Shown: positions 23,201 through 35,281 of the stretch, one piece after another
Numbering within the stretch: the first letter of the stretch is position 1
Layout of the letters: each line of letters opens with the position of its first letter
Assembly: GCA_004329165.1 (NCBI GenBank)
Contig: CM014737.1
Location: forward strand, 21,307,100 to 21,371,099
DNA: 64,000 nt
Direction: 5' to 3'
Source of the DNA: Spatholobus suberectus
Lineage: Eukaryota > Streptophyta > Magnoliopsida > Fabales > Fabaceae
Made by a program: the position numbers and the translations under genes
The notes under the pieces: model-generated
What the model was told of the DNA's origin: nothing
Database searches by the model: none
The model's input: the letters and a program-made list of their open reading frames with translations, nothing else

Positions 23201-25506
23201 GACAATTTCCATTTTTGGTTCATCAAGGGACAATGCTTCTATATTTCTATATTATACATGCTTCTATGTCTCATATGTAGCTAGCTATATTGGATTTTCA
23301 TAACTTCTTTTAAGGCTTGGATATTTCATCGATACATCCAAGAGTATCGGTGTCGGATACGTATCGGATACAGGTATGTGAAGAACCATTTCAAACAGAA
23401 GCAAATGTTGCTATGGATCATATGAAGTAGGTAGTAGGACATGCAATAAAACCAAATACTACAATATATCAAAAGCATGCGAATGACAGGAAGTACTTAT
23501 TCTGAAAGCTTGAGATATCATCAACACTGTCAATCCATTCAACATTTGGGCCAAACTTGACCTGACCATTCAAGTCTAGAGTAACATGCACTCCAATGCC
23601 ACCATCCTCTGGTATAGGATATATCAGACGTCTGAAAGGAGAGGCTTTAGTATTAGATAATGTGAAGTAGCAACCACGTGCATAGTAAGCAGGAGGAACT
23701 ACTCCACTTTTTAGGCCAGTAAATCTTTTCGCAAAGGCAGGGGCACTTAGGCCTGTAGAGTTCACAACAAGTTTAGGAATTAGTAGTAGTTCCGGATGCA
23801 AAATTGATGTCCCTTTCCATTCTTTAAGATGGTTGGTTTCTGTTACATGAAGACAAATCTCATTTCCTTTGAGATGGCCACCAATGACTGTCGAATTGTA
23901 TGTGAAGGTTGTTCCATGATTTTCAGCTTCCCCCTGACCAACATGAGGGTTTATATTCCTGTCAATATGTCATTCTAACTCAAAATAAAGGAAATGTTTA
24001 ATTACCAAAAACTGATTGCAGATAGATAGCTTCAAAATGAATTTGGATGTGTTAATCCATCTTTATAACATGGTAAAAGAAGCTAGAAATGCATACCACT
24101 AAAGAAAGCATTAAAGAATGGGAATCAACAATCCCAGTGAGAGGTGATAGTATTGCTTTCACGCATTGCAATTCAGGCTCCATTTTCATGGCCTCAACAC
24201 CATCCACCATCTTCAAACCATCAACCCCATTTTGAATCCCACAATTTAAAATATCATTTAGCTTTGGAATCTCGGAAGATCGAGTAGCCACTATAAGCTT
24301 ACCAATTTGTTTATGTGGAATATCATGCTTGGAGCAATACTCATACAACATTTCTCTTCCCCTTACACAAAAAATTGCCTGCAAAAGACATACTGAATTA
24401 CGTTCTACACAAAAGGAGAAAAAAGCCAGTCATGGTTTGGTTAGTTGCCAGGAAAAAAAGAGTCAGCAAATAAAATTTCACAAGTATATGATATGATGTA
24501 AACAATATGTTTTAGTCATTATAAACACAGAAAACTATCCATTACTTTCACTTTATATGGCATAAAGAATAGCCCTAAAGCTCAAGGTAACCAACTCACT
24601 GCAACAGTTCACTTTTGATAATTAAAGCCAGCTTGGAATATAAATCATGTTTGCTACTACCATATAACTTAACTTTATTTAGTAGAACTAGACAATAATG
24701 ATTCATCAAATGTTTTACCCAAGGGTCAAAATGTTTACTGATGCATTCACCTGAAGTTCAAAAGCAAAAATGCAATCTCTTAATACAATGCCTCCCGATT
24801 TATCAACTTAAATGATCTAGCCTTGTGGGTCAATGAATGACTCAACCATTTGAGTCTCCAATACCGAATATGCTCTTTTCACCTACTAACACATAACACC
24901 AAAACTTAACCAGAATCATCAAGGTTTTAAAAAACAGTCTACAACCACGATTTCAGCCACAATGTTAAGGTTTCTGGAGTTTTTACAATCACAATTGTGG
25001 CTGCAGCATCTACATTTGTCCACAATTTTCTGCAATATCAAGGATGGCAACGAAACTGCAACTATGACCGCAATTTAAAACCTTGAATCACAGTGTAAAG
25101 ATGACAGCTTTATTTTGTGGGGTTACATAAAAATGACAACTTTGATTGCAAGGGGCACACCAACCTTGAAAGAATTGCGAGGGTAATAGATTCCAGCATG
25201 AATAACCTCACTGTTTCGAGAACTGGTTCCTGTTCCAAAGGTGGGGGCTGATTCTATGACCAACACTTCCCTGCCCTTGAGTGCTAGTGCTCTTGCCACT
25301 GCTATGCCCACCACACCAGCCCCTATCACTACGCAATCCACTTTCTCCTTTGGAACACTGTACCAGGTTGTCCTACTTTGAGGGGCGCTGCTCATGCTTC
25401 TCACCCAATTGCCAAATAAGTGCTTCTTCCATTTCATATGAACATCACCACTTCTTCTTGATGCTGATATGCATCCCTCCAACCTTTGAACTGTTTGCTT
25501 CAGCAT
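20211..25506 (-). CDS. L2HGDH: L-2-hydroxyglutarate dehydrogenase, mitochondrial
   Basis: This FAD-dependent enzyme oxidises L-2-hydroxyglutarate to 2-oxoglutarate, which clears a side product of TCA enzymes in mitochondria. Five exons join in frame with GT-AG introns: 25506-25165, 24378-24097, 23933-23497, 22255-22096 and 20324-20211 (stop TGA), giving 444 residues. Residues 1-45 are rich in Arg and Ser and lack acidic clusters, as in a mitochondrial presequence. The FAD fold follows: GAGVVG at 62-67, acidic end VLVIE at 82-86, and SSRNSEVIHAGIYY near 95-108. Later family words are LLSLT-like ILSPLTGIVDSHS, VVNSTGLSA, YYARGCYF, PIPEDGGIGVHVTLDL, VKFGPNVEWI, EPGYSGIRPKLSGP, ADFVIQ and the tail GVPGLINLFGIESPGLTSSMA. 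I see no stop or frameshift. The ATG at 25506 is the first in frame. Introns hold a SINE and MITEs. The gene converges on the bZIP gene. Confidence 0.92.
20889..21057 (-). mobile_element. tRNA-derived SINE in intron 4 of L2HGDH
   Basis: On the minus strand it begins GAGGGCAGGCCCTAGCAC, has a box-A-like segment (AGCACAACAGTAAAGTTG) and a box-B-like GGGCTCAAATC, and ends near CGAGGAGCCTCTGGCAGTGG. A perfect 14-bp duplication, ATGAAACATGGATA, flanks it (20875-20888 and 21058-21071). This proves a target-primed insertion. It lies in the same orientation as the host gene. The box B has lost the canonical GGTTCGA, so polymerase III activity is doubtful. Confidence 0.92.
23320..23375. repeat. ATCGGTGTCGGATACG-type dispersed repeat
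   Basis: Within intron 3 of L2HGDH, GTATCGG/TCGGATAC words are repeated three to four times in about 50 bp. The class is unknown; it resembles a dispersed plant repeat with nested palindromes. Confidence 0.35.
24919..25086. mobile_element. MITE in intron 1 of L2HGDH
   Basis: The terminal inverted repeat TCAAGGTTTTAAA (24919-24931) pairs with TTTAAAACCTTGA (25074-25086). ATCA flanks both sides (24915-24918 and 25087-25090). The 168-bp interior has repeated ACAACCACGATT / GCAACTATGACC words typical of this legume MITE type. The superfamily is not certain. Confidence 0.75.
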
Positions 25507-26609
25507 TTCTCCCTTCCAACTTTGGCTGTTTCAACTTTCAACTCTCAGCTTGTTTGTTCGTTGGAAGAGAGGACTTTAAAGTCCAAGGTGAAATTATGGA
25601 TCAATTCACTATTAACAAAGGATTTTTTGGGAGAGAGTGTACGTCCTTTATGATCTCTCAGATTTTAAAAGGATTGATACTCGAGTATCTAAAATGATCA
25701 TATTCATCGGAAATTCAGAACACAAGACAAATTGTATCGTCAAATAGGGATAGGAAAAAGAAGGAAAGAGGTTGAGATAAGATTATTGATGTAACTGTAC
25801 ATTATACAAATAAATATTTATTTTATATAATTTAAATATATAATAAATAAATATTTTAAAATATATAAATTATATTATAATTAAAATTTGTAATAAATAA
25901 ATATTTAGGATATATAAATTATATTTTAAATTTATAATAAATAATTTTTGTAATACAATGTTAATTTTTAATTATTAATTTTTTTAAAAAAATATTAAAA
26001 TTAATTTAAACTAAAAATATTAAAAATGATAGATTGAAAGAGATAAGAAGTTAAAAAATTCTTAAAAACACTTTCATTGAAGAATGATAATTAAAAATAC
26101 TTTCATTGAAAAATAACAGTTAAAAATGTTCTCGTTTAAGATAGTTGTTGTTATTTAATATATAGGGTGGATTGAAATTTAAAAGATACATGGAAAAAAA
26201 ATTGGTTTTCAAAGGTGATCTATAAATAATATAACATTAAATATGTCCAGTATTTTAACCGTACGAAATAAATATTTATTTTACACAACTAAAATTTATA
26301 ATAAATAAATATTTTTAAATATATAATTATATTATAATTAAAATTCATAATAAATAAATATTATCATTACTTAAAAACAGTGTTCAACATCGATATCTAT
26401 CGTCAATAATCATACTCATACCCTAATTACAAGAAACATTGTATTGTCGAAGAGGGATAGCAAAAAGAAGGAGATAAGATTATTAACATTATTAAAAGAA
26501 GAAAAGAATATTGTCGTAAAAAGGTATTTGAGTAATATAACTTTAAGTATTATGACTAATAGTTGGAGACCATTTTTTATATTCTTTTAATACTTTTTTT
26601 AAAATTATT
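25507..26609. other. Upstream region of L2HGDH, AT-rich with a duplicated block
   Basis: The first 200 bp presumably hold the 5' UTR and promoter of L2HGDH (transcribed leftward), but I cannot mark a start site. From 25720 the block ACAAGACAAATTGTATCGTC ... GGGATAGG is repeated in diverged form at about 26425. Between them lie many AATAAATATTTATTTTA-like units in both orientations. No gene is present. Confidence 0.4.
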
Positions 26610-28130
26610 AGCTTAAAATACCTTTTTGGTCCTTTAAATTTTTACTAAAATCTATTTTGGTCTTTTATGTTAAAAAAGTTTCATTTTGGTCTTTTATGTT
26701 TCTAACATTACTTAATTAAATCCTTTTCGTCATCAACGTTAAATATAGTAACAGAAAAGTCCGATGTGGCTCTAATGTGTCACCTAACGGCGTTTGGACA
26801 GTCTATGTGGCATGTTTAGTGAAACTATGTCATTTTTTAGTCTAATGGGTGGGTGGTTTCTACCTTTCCTTGCAAATTAAGAAAGTTGATGGGGGTAGGG
26901 GATTGCTTAGTTGAAACGGCAAAGGAAAAAAGGGGAGGGAAAACCCATGAAAAACAAGCACATTGAGTAGGAGTTGTTGATTCCAAATCGAGAAGAAGGT
27001 AGGTTTATGGCTTCGTTTTGGCAAGTGTCAGAGGTATGTTACTGAGCTCTGTGTTTGGTATTGTGGTGTGCATTTTGTGTTGTTGCATGTGTGCTCTGTA
27101 TTAGAGTGGGGTTATTTCATTGTAGTTGTTGTGGGTTGTATGTTTGTTTGTGATCAAAGTTAGGGTTTTGATAATTTGTTTCTACGATTGGGTGGTTCTT
27201 TTAATTTTTTTTTTGGGTGGGGGCTTGGGGTAATCAAAGTTATAGGGCATTATGTGTTTTGTCTTATATTGAGAATTTGCTTCTTTGTTGTTGTAGTATT
27301 GTTATTGTGCTATTTGAAGAATGGAAGAGTATTTTAAAGTTCTAGTGCACCATGGGGGTAAGTTTACTAAAGGTAGTAAATTGGAGTATGAGGGGATTGA
27401 CAATGAATGGAGTTGCATGGTGGACAAGTAGTCCTATTTTGAGGTGTTGGGCATCTTGAAAGACATGGGGTATCCCGCTGGAAAAAACAACACCCACTGT
27501 CTTCCTTCCCTTTCTTAAATGAAAAAAGGTATGAACAAATAGATGAGAGAGAGTCCATCAATGCTAACAAAATTTTAATAAGTCAAGTAGCTTACAATGA
27601 AGTATCTACAACCCCAGAACCTCCTCCCTAGGTTGCTTTTTATTCTAGTAGCATGCAAAATGGCATTTTCTCCGCAATGGTAGCGAGGAGCCTTCCTGGT
27701 TGGCACATTCATGGAATATCCTTGAGAATCTATCATCCTCAACGAAGTCGCCCTGCACTTGCAACTAGATGCACTTGATTCTATACTTCGTTGAGCTTCA
27801 ATTGACCTTTCAATGGAGGAACCCTAATCTTCAAACTAGGGCTCATCGTTCCTTTTTATTTTGGGAGGAAGACTGACTCGCCCCCCAACGGTCAAAAAAA
27901 GCAACATTATAAAAAAAACCCAAAAAAAATAAAACATAAATAAAGCCACATACATAGCATTCTAGGATTAAAAACATGCCATCGTGTAAGATTAAACAAA
28001 CACATTAGCTTCTTTTAACATCCATTTACAATAACTAACGGGAAAGGCATAATAAATGAAAATTTTAAAAGAAAAAAGGACCAAAACGGGTTTTAGTAAA
28101 AATATAAAGGATCAAAAAGGTATTTTTGCC
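26610..28130. mobile_element. Mutator-like element derivative with long TIRs
   Basis: The left end (AGCTTAAAATACCTTTTTGG, then TCC) and the right end (inverted: GGCAAAAATACCTTTTTGAT, then CC) pair. The similarity extends over about 60 bp, including TTTTACTAAAATC/CGTTTTGGTC. Long TIRs of this sequence are frequent in legume MULE relatives, and the interior holds a MULE-type N-terminal fragment. The flanking 9-mers do not match, so the target duplication has decayed or one end is misplaced. Most of the transposase is missing. Confidence 0.6.
27321..27518 (+). pseudogene. MuDR-type transposase N-terminal fragment (PB1-like)
   Basis: The frame opens at ATG 27321 with MEEYFKVLVHHGGKF, then LEYEGIDNEWSC, a TAG stop at 27429-27431, then SYFEVLGILKDMGYPAGK, ending at TAA 27516-27518. 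In plant MuDR-type proteins a PB1-like N-terminal domain has this pattern (xHHGGKF, W-S-x-x, SYFE, xKDMGY), and the stop stands where W is usual. No zinc finger, DDE core or SWIM domain follows. It lies inside the long-TIR element, which supports the MULE assignment. Confidence 0.6.
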
Positions 28131-30501
28131 TAATTAATATTCTTAATGGAGTATTTTTATTTTTATTTATTTTTAAAATAAAAAGCCATAGATATTAAAT
28201 ATTATAATATTAATAAAAGAAATATATATTGTAGGAATTTTGATTTTCTTTTTCATGTGGTTGGTTAGGATAACAATTAATTGATTCCTTTACTTTTTTT
28301 TAATGACTATTCTATCTTGTTTCAGATTAGAGCATATGGTATTAAGCGTGGTTTATGAATTTTTGTTATCATTAAGTTTTTAGATTTTAAATAAAGACTA
28401 ATAAGTGCTTATATAATACTTGTTAAAATTAAACAATAAAAGTAAAATTTTATAAGTTTTTAATGCATCAAATGTTATATTTTTCCTCAAATATTTTTAA
28501 TTTCTTTTTAAGTTATATTTTTATATTTTCCTCAAATTTAAAATTAAAATAATTTTAAATATATGAAAGAGTTTAATTTTTCATGCTTCAATTTGAAAAT
28601 TTTTATACAGTAAACTAATTAGAAATTATTATAAGTATGACGTTTAAAGTAATTAGATGACATTGTAAAAAACATTTATATTGTCAATATATTTAAACTA
28701 AATTCATATATAAAATACTTATCAATATTAATTAATTCTTATGCTTATTTCTTCATCTAAAAAATAAATTTCAGAACTTCCTATGTTTCTTCATTTTCAT
28801 TTTTCTCTCATATTTTAAGATAGAAAAGTGTAAATGTAATTTAATAAAGCAATGCATGCATGGTTTGTTTGCTTCTTCTTTTTTTAATTATTCTTTTTTC
28901 ATGGTTTGATTTTTTTTTTTTTGAAATTTTCTTTTTCGGTTTTTGGCCGGAAATCTTTACAAACTAATTGTGATATTAATCTTTGAGTAAGGTTTGATGA
29001 TTAAGTAAAATCATCTCCGAAATGGCGACTTCAAGATTTAAAACCCTTACATTATCAGTAAAGTTTGTTTACAACTTATTTTTACTGTACCCAACCATAA
29101 TTGAGTTTTTTCGGTTTTTTTTAATAAGAGTTCTTCTAATTAACTTTTATACAAACTTTACTTTTTGTAATTTTGTTCATTAAAAAACTTAGTTTTATTT
29201 TTAAGATTTTTTTAAAATTATGTTTGATCTGACTTTTCTTTTTAAAAGTGGGGGGAAAAAAGTTACATCAAATGCCAACCTTACACATAATTATGAATTT
29301 TACAACTACAATTTTGTCTTTAATTTCCTCTTCTCTTAATATGAGGAGATTCAAATATAGCAAACCATAATATAATTTCATAAAATTGAAGGATTGCGAG
29401 GAAGGTTAATTATTTGGAGGATTTCCAACTTACAAAATCAAAAGTGTTAGTATATAGTTTCATAAAATTATAGGTTGTGAAAAAGACCAAAATTTAAGCT
29501 CTAGAAAAAAAGGTTCGAAGACCTCCTAATCTCGAGAATAATAGAAGTAAGGTTTTTAATTAACCATAATATAATTTTATAAAATCGGAGGATTGTGGTA
29601 TCTGAGAAGTGTAAATCAATGCAATGTACTTTGAAATATTTTGAAAGGAAAAAATTTTGTCTGGCAATGTAATCCGAAATATTTTGAAAGTTAAAAATGT
29701 TTTCTTTCTTAAATCACTTATATTCACAATATATTATGAATATCTAACTAATTTGAGTTTAATTATGTTAAACTATTATAACAAATACACACACTTTTTC
29801 AGCTGTTACTGTACTTACATATCAAAAGTAAGTTTACTAGTGGTTTTGGGGAACAGAGCATGTCGGTGTTGTTGTATATTAGCAATGTGAAGGTGACCAT
29901 TGGACGATGTTGCTCATAGCATAGAGAAGATTGCCCAATGTGTGATCATCTACAAACACTCTAATATTTAAGTTAGTGAGAATTCTAACAAAGCTTTAGT
30001 ATTGGAATGAAGAGAACACACTTGAAAGAAGTGTTCAGATGAAGTATTTAAAGGAAAATGGAGGTGACGTGAATGAATGGATGATTGAGACATCATGTCA
30101 ACCTCTTGGTTGCTTGTATGCTACCTTTTAAGCTCAAAGGAGTCGCCTTTTCATGTGTTAGGAAGAAATCCCATGACTTGTGACCTAGAATCTATTCCTA
30201 ATAGAGATGTATGGGTTTTGATATCTGACGCTCAGGTCAACATTTGGCTTGAGTGACATGACAGTACCCCAGTCATTAAGGTGTTGGGCTAAGTGATCCA
30301 ACATGAACCTTCATGTTTGGACCAAAATTTTGGGCCTTTGTAAGGCCGATGGGTTTGAAACAATTACCCCCTAAGTCGATGCTTTGTGGCAATCAAGGCA
30401 TTAGGTTAAGTTATTGTTGGCTTCTAAGATTCATCATTTAACTATTGGAACATGTTGGTATTCTTTCTTTCTAGGTTGCATTTATTGATGTTTCGCTTGC
30501 T
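28131..30501. other. AT-rich intergenic DNA
   Basis: No gene is seen. Two copies of an ACCATAATATAATTT(C/T)ATAAAAT phrase (about 29365 and 29565) mark a short local duplication. A twice-repeated GAAATATTTTGAAAG occurs near 29632 and 29677. The region 29880-30480 is less AT-rich and may be decayed transposon coding sequence. Confidence 0.35.
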
Positions 30502-30958
30502 TTGGGTTGTGCCTATCGGGATCAACCTAAAGGAACTTTTGTTGCCACATGTCTTATTAGTTATGTCATGCAACTGTTAAATTTTGACAATTATGTTATA
30601 AATTTTAGGGATACTTCAACTAGTCCAAGGAGGCAAATCATTCCACTCCACGATCTAGGTAACATTGCTAAGAAGATACCAGAAGTTGGACAAGTAGGTT
30701 GGAGAGGATGTAGGGTCACCTGGTGAATCAAGAAGAGACAATTAGGTTTTGGAGGGATCTTAAAAGTAATGCGTTTGGGAGGTTGACTAAGGGATACATT
30801 AAGTTGAGCACTAGCAATGGGTCATCTTCAAGTATTGAAAACAAAATTTTGGCCTTGTTCAAGTCGAATTTAAATGACGAAGTCAAAATTTTGATGAGGA
30901 AGATCCATACTTTTGGGCAAGACTACCTAATGCCCTCAAATGACAAGATCTATCCTTA
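30502..30958 (+). pseudogene. Unrecognised decayed coding fragment
   Basis: Two successive open stretches (30502-30726 and 30723-30959, the second in another frame) have balanced composition compared with their surroundings. Words include YRDQPKGTFVATCLISYVMQ, PLHDLGNIAKKIPEVGQVG and RKIHTFGQDYLMPSNDKIYP. I do not recognise the family. Context favours a transposon-derived protein, for example a gag or accessory ORF, but no diagnostic motif is visible. Confidence 0.3.
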
Positions 30959-32287
30959 GAACAACCAAGAGGAGTTAGGGATGCATAACTACTTTCATAC
31001 TGATGACAACCTTATAACCTTGATGAAGAATGTTTCCTTGACATGCAAGGACTTGAATAATGACTATTAGGTGATTCAACTTTCAGTGAGCGATGGAAGG
31101 ATATGCTCTAGAGGTGCACCATTAGTTTGTTTTCTGTCGTTGCATGAGATTCTCTTTGTCAAGCTAGGCCTTTGCCTGCCTTTTTTTTGCTTTTAAGATA
31201 GTTATTCTCCAGCATATTAAGGTGGGCATGTCCCAACTTCACCGTAACACATTAGCCTTCATTTAGGCTTTTGAGTTGCAACACCCATAAGCAGTCTCAT
31301 TTCCTAAAATCTTTTTTCCACATCTTCAAGCCCTTTATTATGAAGGATAAGGATATTGGACGTAAGGTGTGGTTGGTGCGCTAAGCCAAAGAAGGAGGGA
31401 CGCTCTTCAAGCCTTTTTTTGTGTTGTTAAAAATTTTGAACAATGATTCTTCTATGCCTATAGTACTAATGCCACCATATCAATGTTGATGGGTGCTATA
31501 GGAAAGGGAGTTTATTTCATTTTGTCACAAAACATTCACTTGATGAAATAGTTTTTTTTTTTTTTTTGGTTTCATCTTATTTTGTTTCAATATATTTCAC
31601 TTTTCCTTATCATTACATATCTAATAGTACTTTATGTTCATGCAAATCTTACAATAAGGATGTAGATGGAGGTTGTGAAGGTGATAACCTATTTCCTATT
31701 GAAAAAAAAGAAGCAATGAGACATGTTGACAATGCCACACATTGTACATAAACATACCTTGTGTGGTTCTAAGCATGGTCCTCATCCTGACATGGATCTT
31801 CCTCTGAATGCACCAACATCGTCCTTACCCCTCTCTCATCCTTGACAATGACACCATTACCATCAAGTTCCATTCTAGGATCTCTCCTTACATTGTAAAA
31901 GACATATGTAGCTAGTTGCTTCATCCTTTTCTCTCTTGAATTACACACACACATACACATACGTGTGTATGTGTGTTTGCAAAAATCTTGCGTTTGATGT
32001 CTAACCATACTCTTGCATATTGACCAAGGTGATTAAATGAGACACTTAAAAAAAATAAAGACAAAAATAAGGTAGAGTATTTTTGACTTTTTTTATGTTA
32101 TTCTCTAATTAAAATTAAAGTTTAATAACATGTGCAATAAAGGTAGACATTGGCTATTAAAGTGAAATTCTAATTATATCGGAAGAACAACACTATTAAA
32201 TAATGTATTGCATTTAGGTTTTGTTTAGAAATAAATGTTATATAAGTTAATGGAAAACTTCATAAAATATTTATAGACTAAATTCTA
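30959..32287. other. Intergenic DNA, no gene supported
   Basis: The less AT-rich part (to about 31500) may continue the decayed fragment before it. At 31944-31977 an imperfect ACACAC...GTGTGT palindrome (ACACACACACATACACATAC, then GTGTGTATGTGTGT) forms a microsatellite hairpin. Otherwise nothing is seen. Confidence 0.35.
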
Positions 32288-32296
32288 TAATATATA

Positions 32297-32925
32297 GGCT
32301 AAAATAAACTTTTGGTCCCTTGTCTTTTTACTAAAATTCGTTTTGTTCATTTATCTTTTAAAAGATTCATTTTAATCCTTTAACTCTCAATTTTGAATTA
32401 ATGTTTTGTTTTGAAACAGTGATCATTTTCATTTTTGGGGCATGATTTTGAATCCTTTTTTGATTGATTCAAGATGTAAACTTGTTTCATTAGATTCACC
32501 TATATGAAAGCTAAGGAACCTAACCAATGTTCAAACAAAAAAAAGTCATAAACATGGTGAAAATTGCGTCAAAAGTGAGTATCACAAGTAATCGAAAAGA
32601 ATTTGATATTAGATTTTTTAGTTTTTTGGTTGCTCATGTGACTCACTTTTCACCTATTTTTACCATGTTTATAGTCCTTTTTGGTTCGAACATTAGTTAA
32701 GTTCCATAGTTTTCATGTAGGTAAATCTAATGTAATAAGTTTAACGTTTTAAATCAGTCAAAAAAGGATTTAAAATTGTGTCCCAAAATAAAAAAATGAT
32801 CACTATTTTAGAAAGATAACATTAACTTAAATTTAAGAGTTAAAGGGCCAAAATGAATCTTTTAAAAGATAAAAGACCTAAACGAATTTTAGTAAAAAGA
32901 TAAGAGACAAAAGTTTATTTTAGCC
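32297..32925. mobile_element. Foldback Mutator-type MITE with 9-bp TSD
   Basis: TAATATATA is duplicated perfectly at 32288-32296 and 32926-32934. The element starts GGCTAAAATAAACTTTTGG and ends with the inverted equivalent (TTATTTTAGCC). The two halves (about 32297-32600 and 32625-32925) are diverged inverted copies of each other along nearly their whole length, including the phrases AACAGTGATCATTTT and GTCATAAACATGGT. They leave a loop of only some 25 bp. A 9-bp duplication is the hallmark of Mutator-type transposition. It encodes no protein. Confidence 0.85.
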
Positions 32926-32934
32926 TAATATATA

Positions 32935-33568
32935 TTTATAATTTTTAATTATTTTCCTAATTTTATAATAAAATTGTGTTATAATAATGCGTGTGGATTG
33001 GTTAAAGGACTTAACATATTTTTTTTATAGGAAACAATTAAATGAGTTTAACTCAATATCAATAATCAAAAAGTAGTTTAGGTGTAACTTTGTCATCTAT
33101 AATGACTGACTCGATTGCTTCTTGCAGAGGATACATGTGACCTCGTAAAAAAAAAGTAGTTTAGGTGTAGGATTTCAAGTGATATATGTTTGTGACAAAG
33201 GAGGTCTTAAAGGAAAGTGGGTCTTTAAGGAAAGGAAAACAAAGAGAATTTTTCATCTCAAGTTAATATTTTTTAATTTAAGAATCTTTTACAATGAAAG
33301 TAATAAAAAAAATGAAAGATTATCATGAAATTTTCCAATCATTCCTTATTCATTTTTTATAAAAACTACATAATTCTCTTGGTTACAAAATGAAAAAGTT
33401 ACCCGCACTTTCCTTCCCTTTAAATATTGCCTCTATAAACAACACGTTTTGTTGGTTCCAAGGCCTTGTAAGTCTTCATTATTCATATTCCCACCCATAG
33501 TTAGGTGTGACTTAATTCCATTGGCGTATAGCCTAACATAATTGCTAAGATAATGAAGGTGTAATGTA
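32935..33568. other. AT-rich intergenic DNA
   Basis: No gene, RNA or convincing repeat boundary is seen here. Confidence 0.4.
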
Positions 33569-35281
33569 TAGGCATGGTAACAGGGTGGGGACGAGTTTTT
33601 CCTTCCCTGTCCTTATCCTCGACTCCTCACAATTTGCTTGACCCTAATACCCAACGAGGGTGAAATTTGGTACCACATCCCTATTCCCATTGGGCATTGG
33701 GTTTTCTCTACCCCCTATTTTTTGGCATTCAAATTCTAAGTGAGAACAATGCACAAAAGTTTGATTAAAGATTGGACCGAACACAATCTCCATCTTTACA
33801 GGCAACAACACAGTAAAAAAATGACCAATTAAAGATCAATCTAAGTGAGAACAATGCACAAAACTCCACTTATATGAACTGTGTTGGTATAGCACAAGAT
33901 GTATAAGCTGATAGCAAATATCTAATTATCTAGCCAACATTACTCAGTAATACATTGTAAAGGGTAAAAAAAATACCCACTGCATCGATTGTCCCAAAAC
34001 ACAAGGAAAATGTCATAGAACTAAAATGTGAACAAGTTATCTCACTACAATAAAAGCATCAATAATATATCAACAAAATAGGCTAAAAGCTAAAATAATA
34101 TCTCAAAATGTTAGAATCAAAATGTGAACAAGCTGTCTAGTGTCATCATAATAAACAATTGAAAAGAACTTGAGAAGAGACAGCTACTGTGTAGTCTCAT
34201 TATAACTAGATGCTATGTAATCTCAGTATAATAACCAGTTGCTAAGAAATTTGTAGCACTTCCTCCTCCAACTCAAATTCTCCCACACAAATACAACATT
34301 TGTGTACAAAAATTTAACAACTTTTAGCCATTAAGCAGAGCCTAAAACAAACAATACTAAAAGTTAAAAATAAACCAACAAATAGTCATAAATAAATATT
34401 AATACACATTCAGCCAACACAATCTTTTAAAATAAACCAACTATGATTATCATAAATTTAAAATCCAATATAGGACAAAGTTTAGGAAAATTCAAATTCA
34501 AAATCCAACCAATCATTAGCATCTATTAATCTTCCAAATGTTGAGCAATGCCATTAGTCAAGAATCCACCTATATTTAAAAAAATGAAAAATTAGATATC
34601 AACAATGAAATTGAAAGTTTTTAAAACAAGTCAAATAGAATATACCTTCATCATCAAATTCAACTTCATTAGTTAAAGTATATGCCTCTTGAATTGCTTT
34701 AAAACCTACAAAATCAAATATAGAATAATAACAAATGACAATTGATAAGTTAAAAAATAAAAAATATTAGCAATTCATTTGACATTTGAATAAAGAATTC
34801 ATAATTTTACTTGCATTTTTGTCCTCCACAACCAACTTCTAGCACACATGAAAGCCTTTATAGTTGTAAAATGAAGTCGACTACGATGAAGACTTAATAG
34901 CTGACCATCAGTACTAAATGCAGATAAGCTACAATTGAGATTAGAATGGTTAATACATCCCTTGCAATTGACTATAGCGTTGGATACTTCACCCTATTCA
35001 ATTTTCACCACATTAAGATATCAAAATCTGTATTTCTTGGTAAAACATCCTCCTCCAAGTAATGATCTAACTCTATTTTCATATATGTAGTTCTATTCTT
35101 TTTCTTTCTAACAATGTACAGATCATAATCACTGAATGCATCATTACCAACATTACCCACATCTGATGGGGAACCACTAGTAGAGTCTTGATTAATTTTT
35201 TATTGATATACTGAAACCAAATCATAACACAATTGTTGAATCTTATTAACTTGTGACCAATAATCAAGGTCATACAGTTTG
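33569..35281 (-). mobile_element. hAT element remnant, 5' end removed
   Basis: The left edge TAGGCATGGTAACAGGGTGG with the following ACGAG...GTCC(T/C)TATCC words resembles the terminal region of plant hAT elements. The transposase remnant lies inside in minus orientation. On the right the element is cut where a gypsy-type LTR starts (TGTAACATCTCGAG at 35282). The left boundary is an inference from sequence style; no target duplication can be tested because the other end is gone. Confidence 0.45.
34640..35281 (-). pseudogene. hAT transposase C-terminal remnant
   Basis: The minus strand shows the dimerisation region of plant hAT transposases in order. SELDHYLEE-like KIELDHYLEEDVLPRN lies near 35080-35040, then DFDILMW with a stop, KLNRVKYPTL near 34990, SIARDVLTI near 34960, and after a frame change LHRSRLHFTT and CARSWLW near 34850. 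A further piece (FKAIQEAYTLTNEVEFDDE) near 34700-34650 may be a last exon. Stops stand in the W-K-L and P-T-L positions. It is a dead copy of a domestication-prone family, with no sign of selection. Confidence 0.7.
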
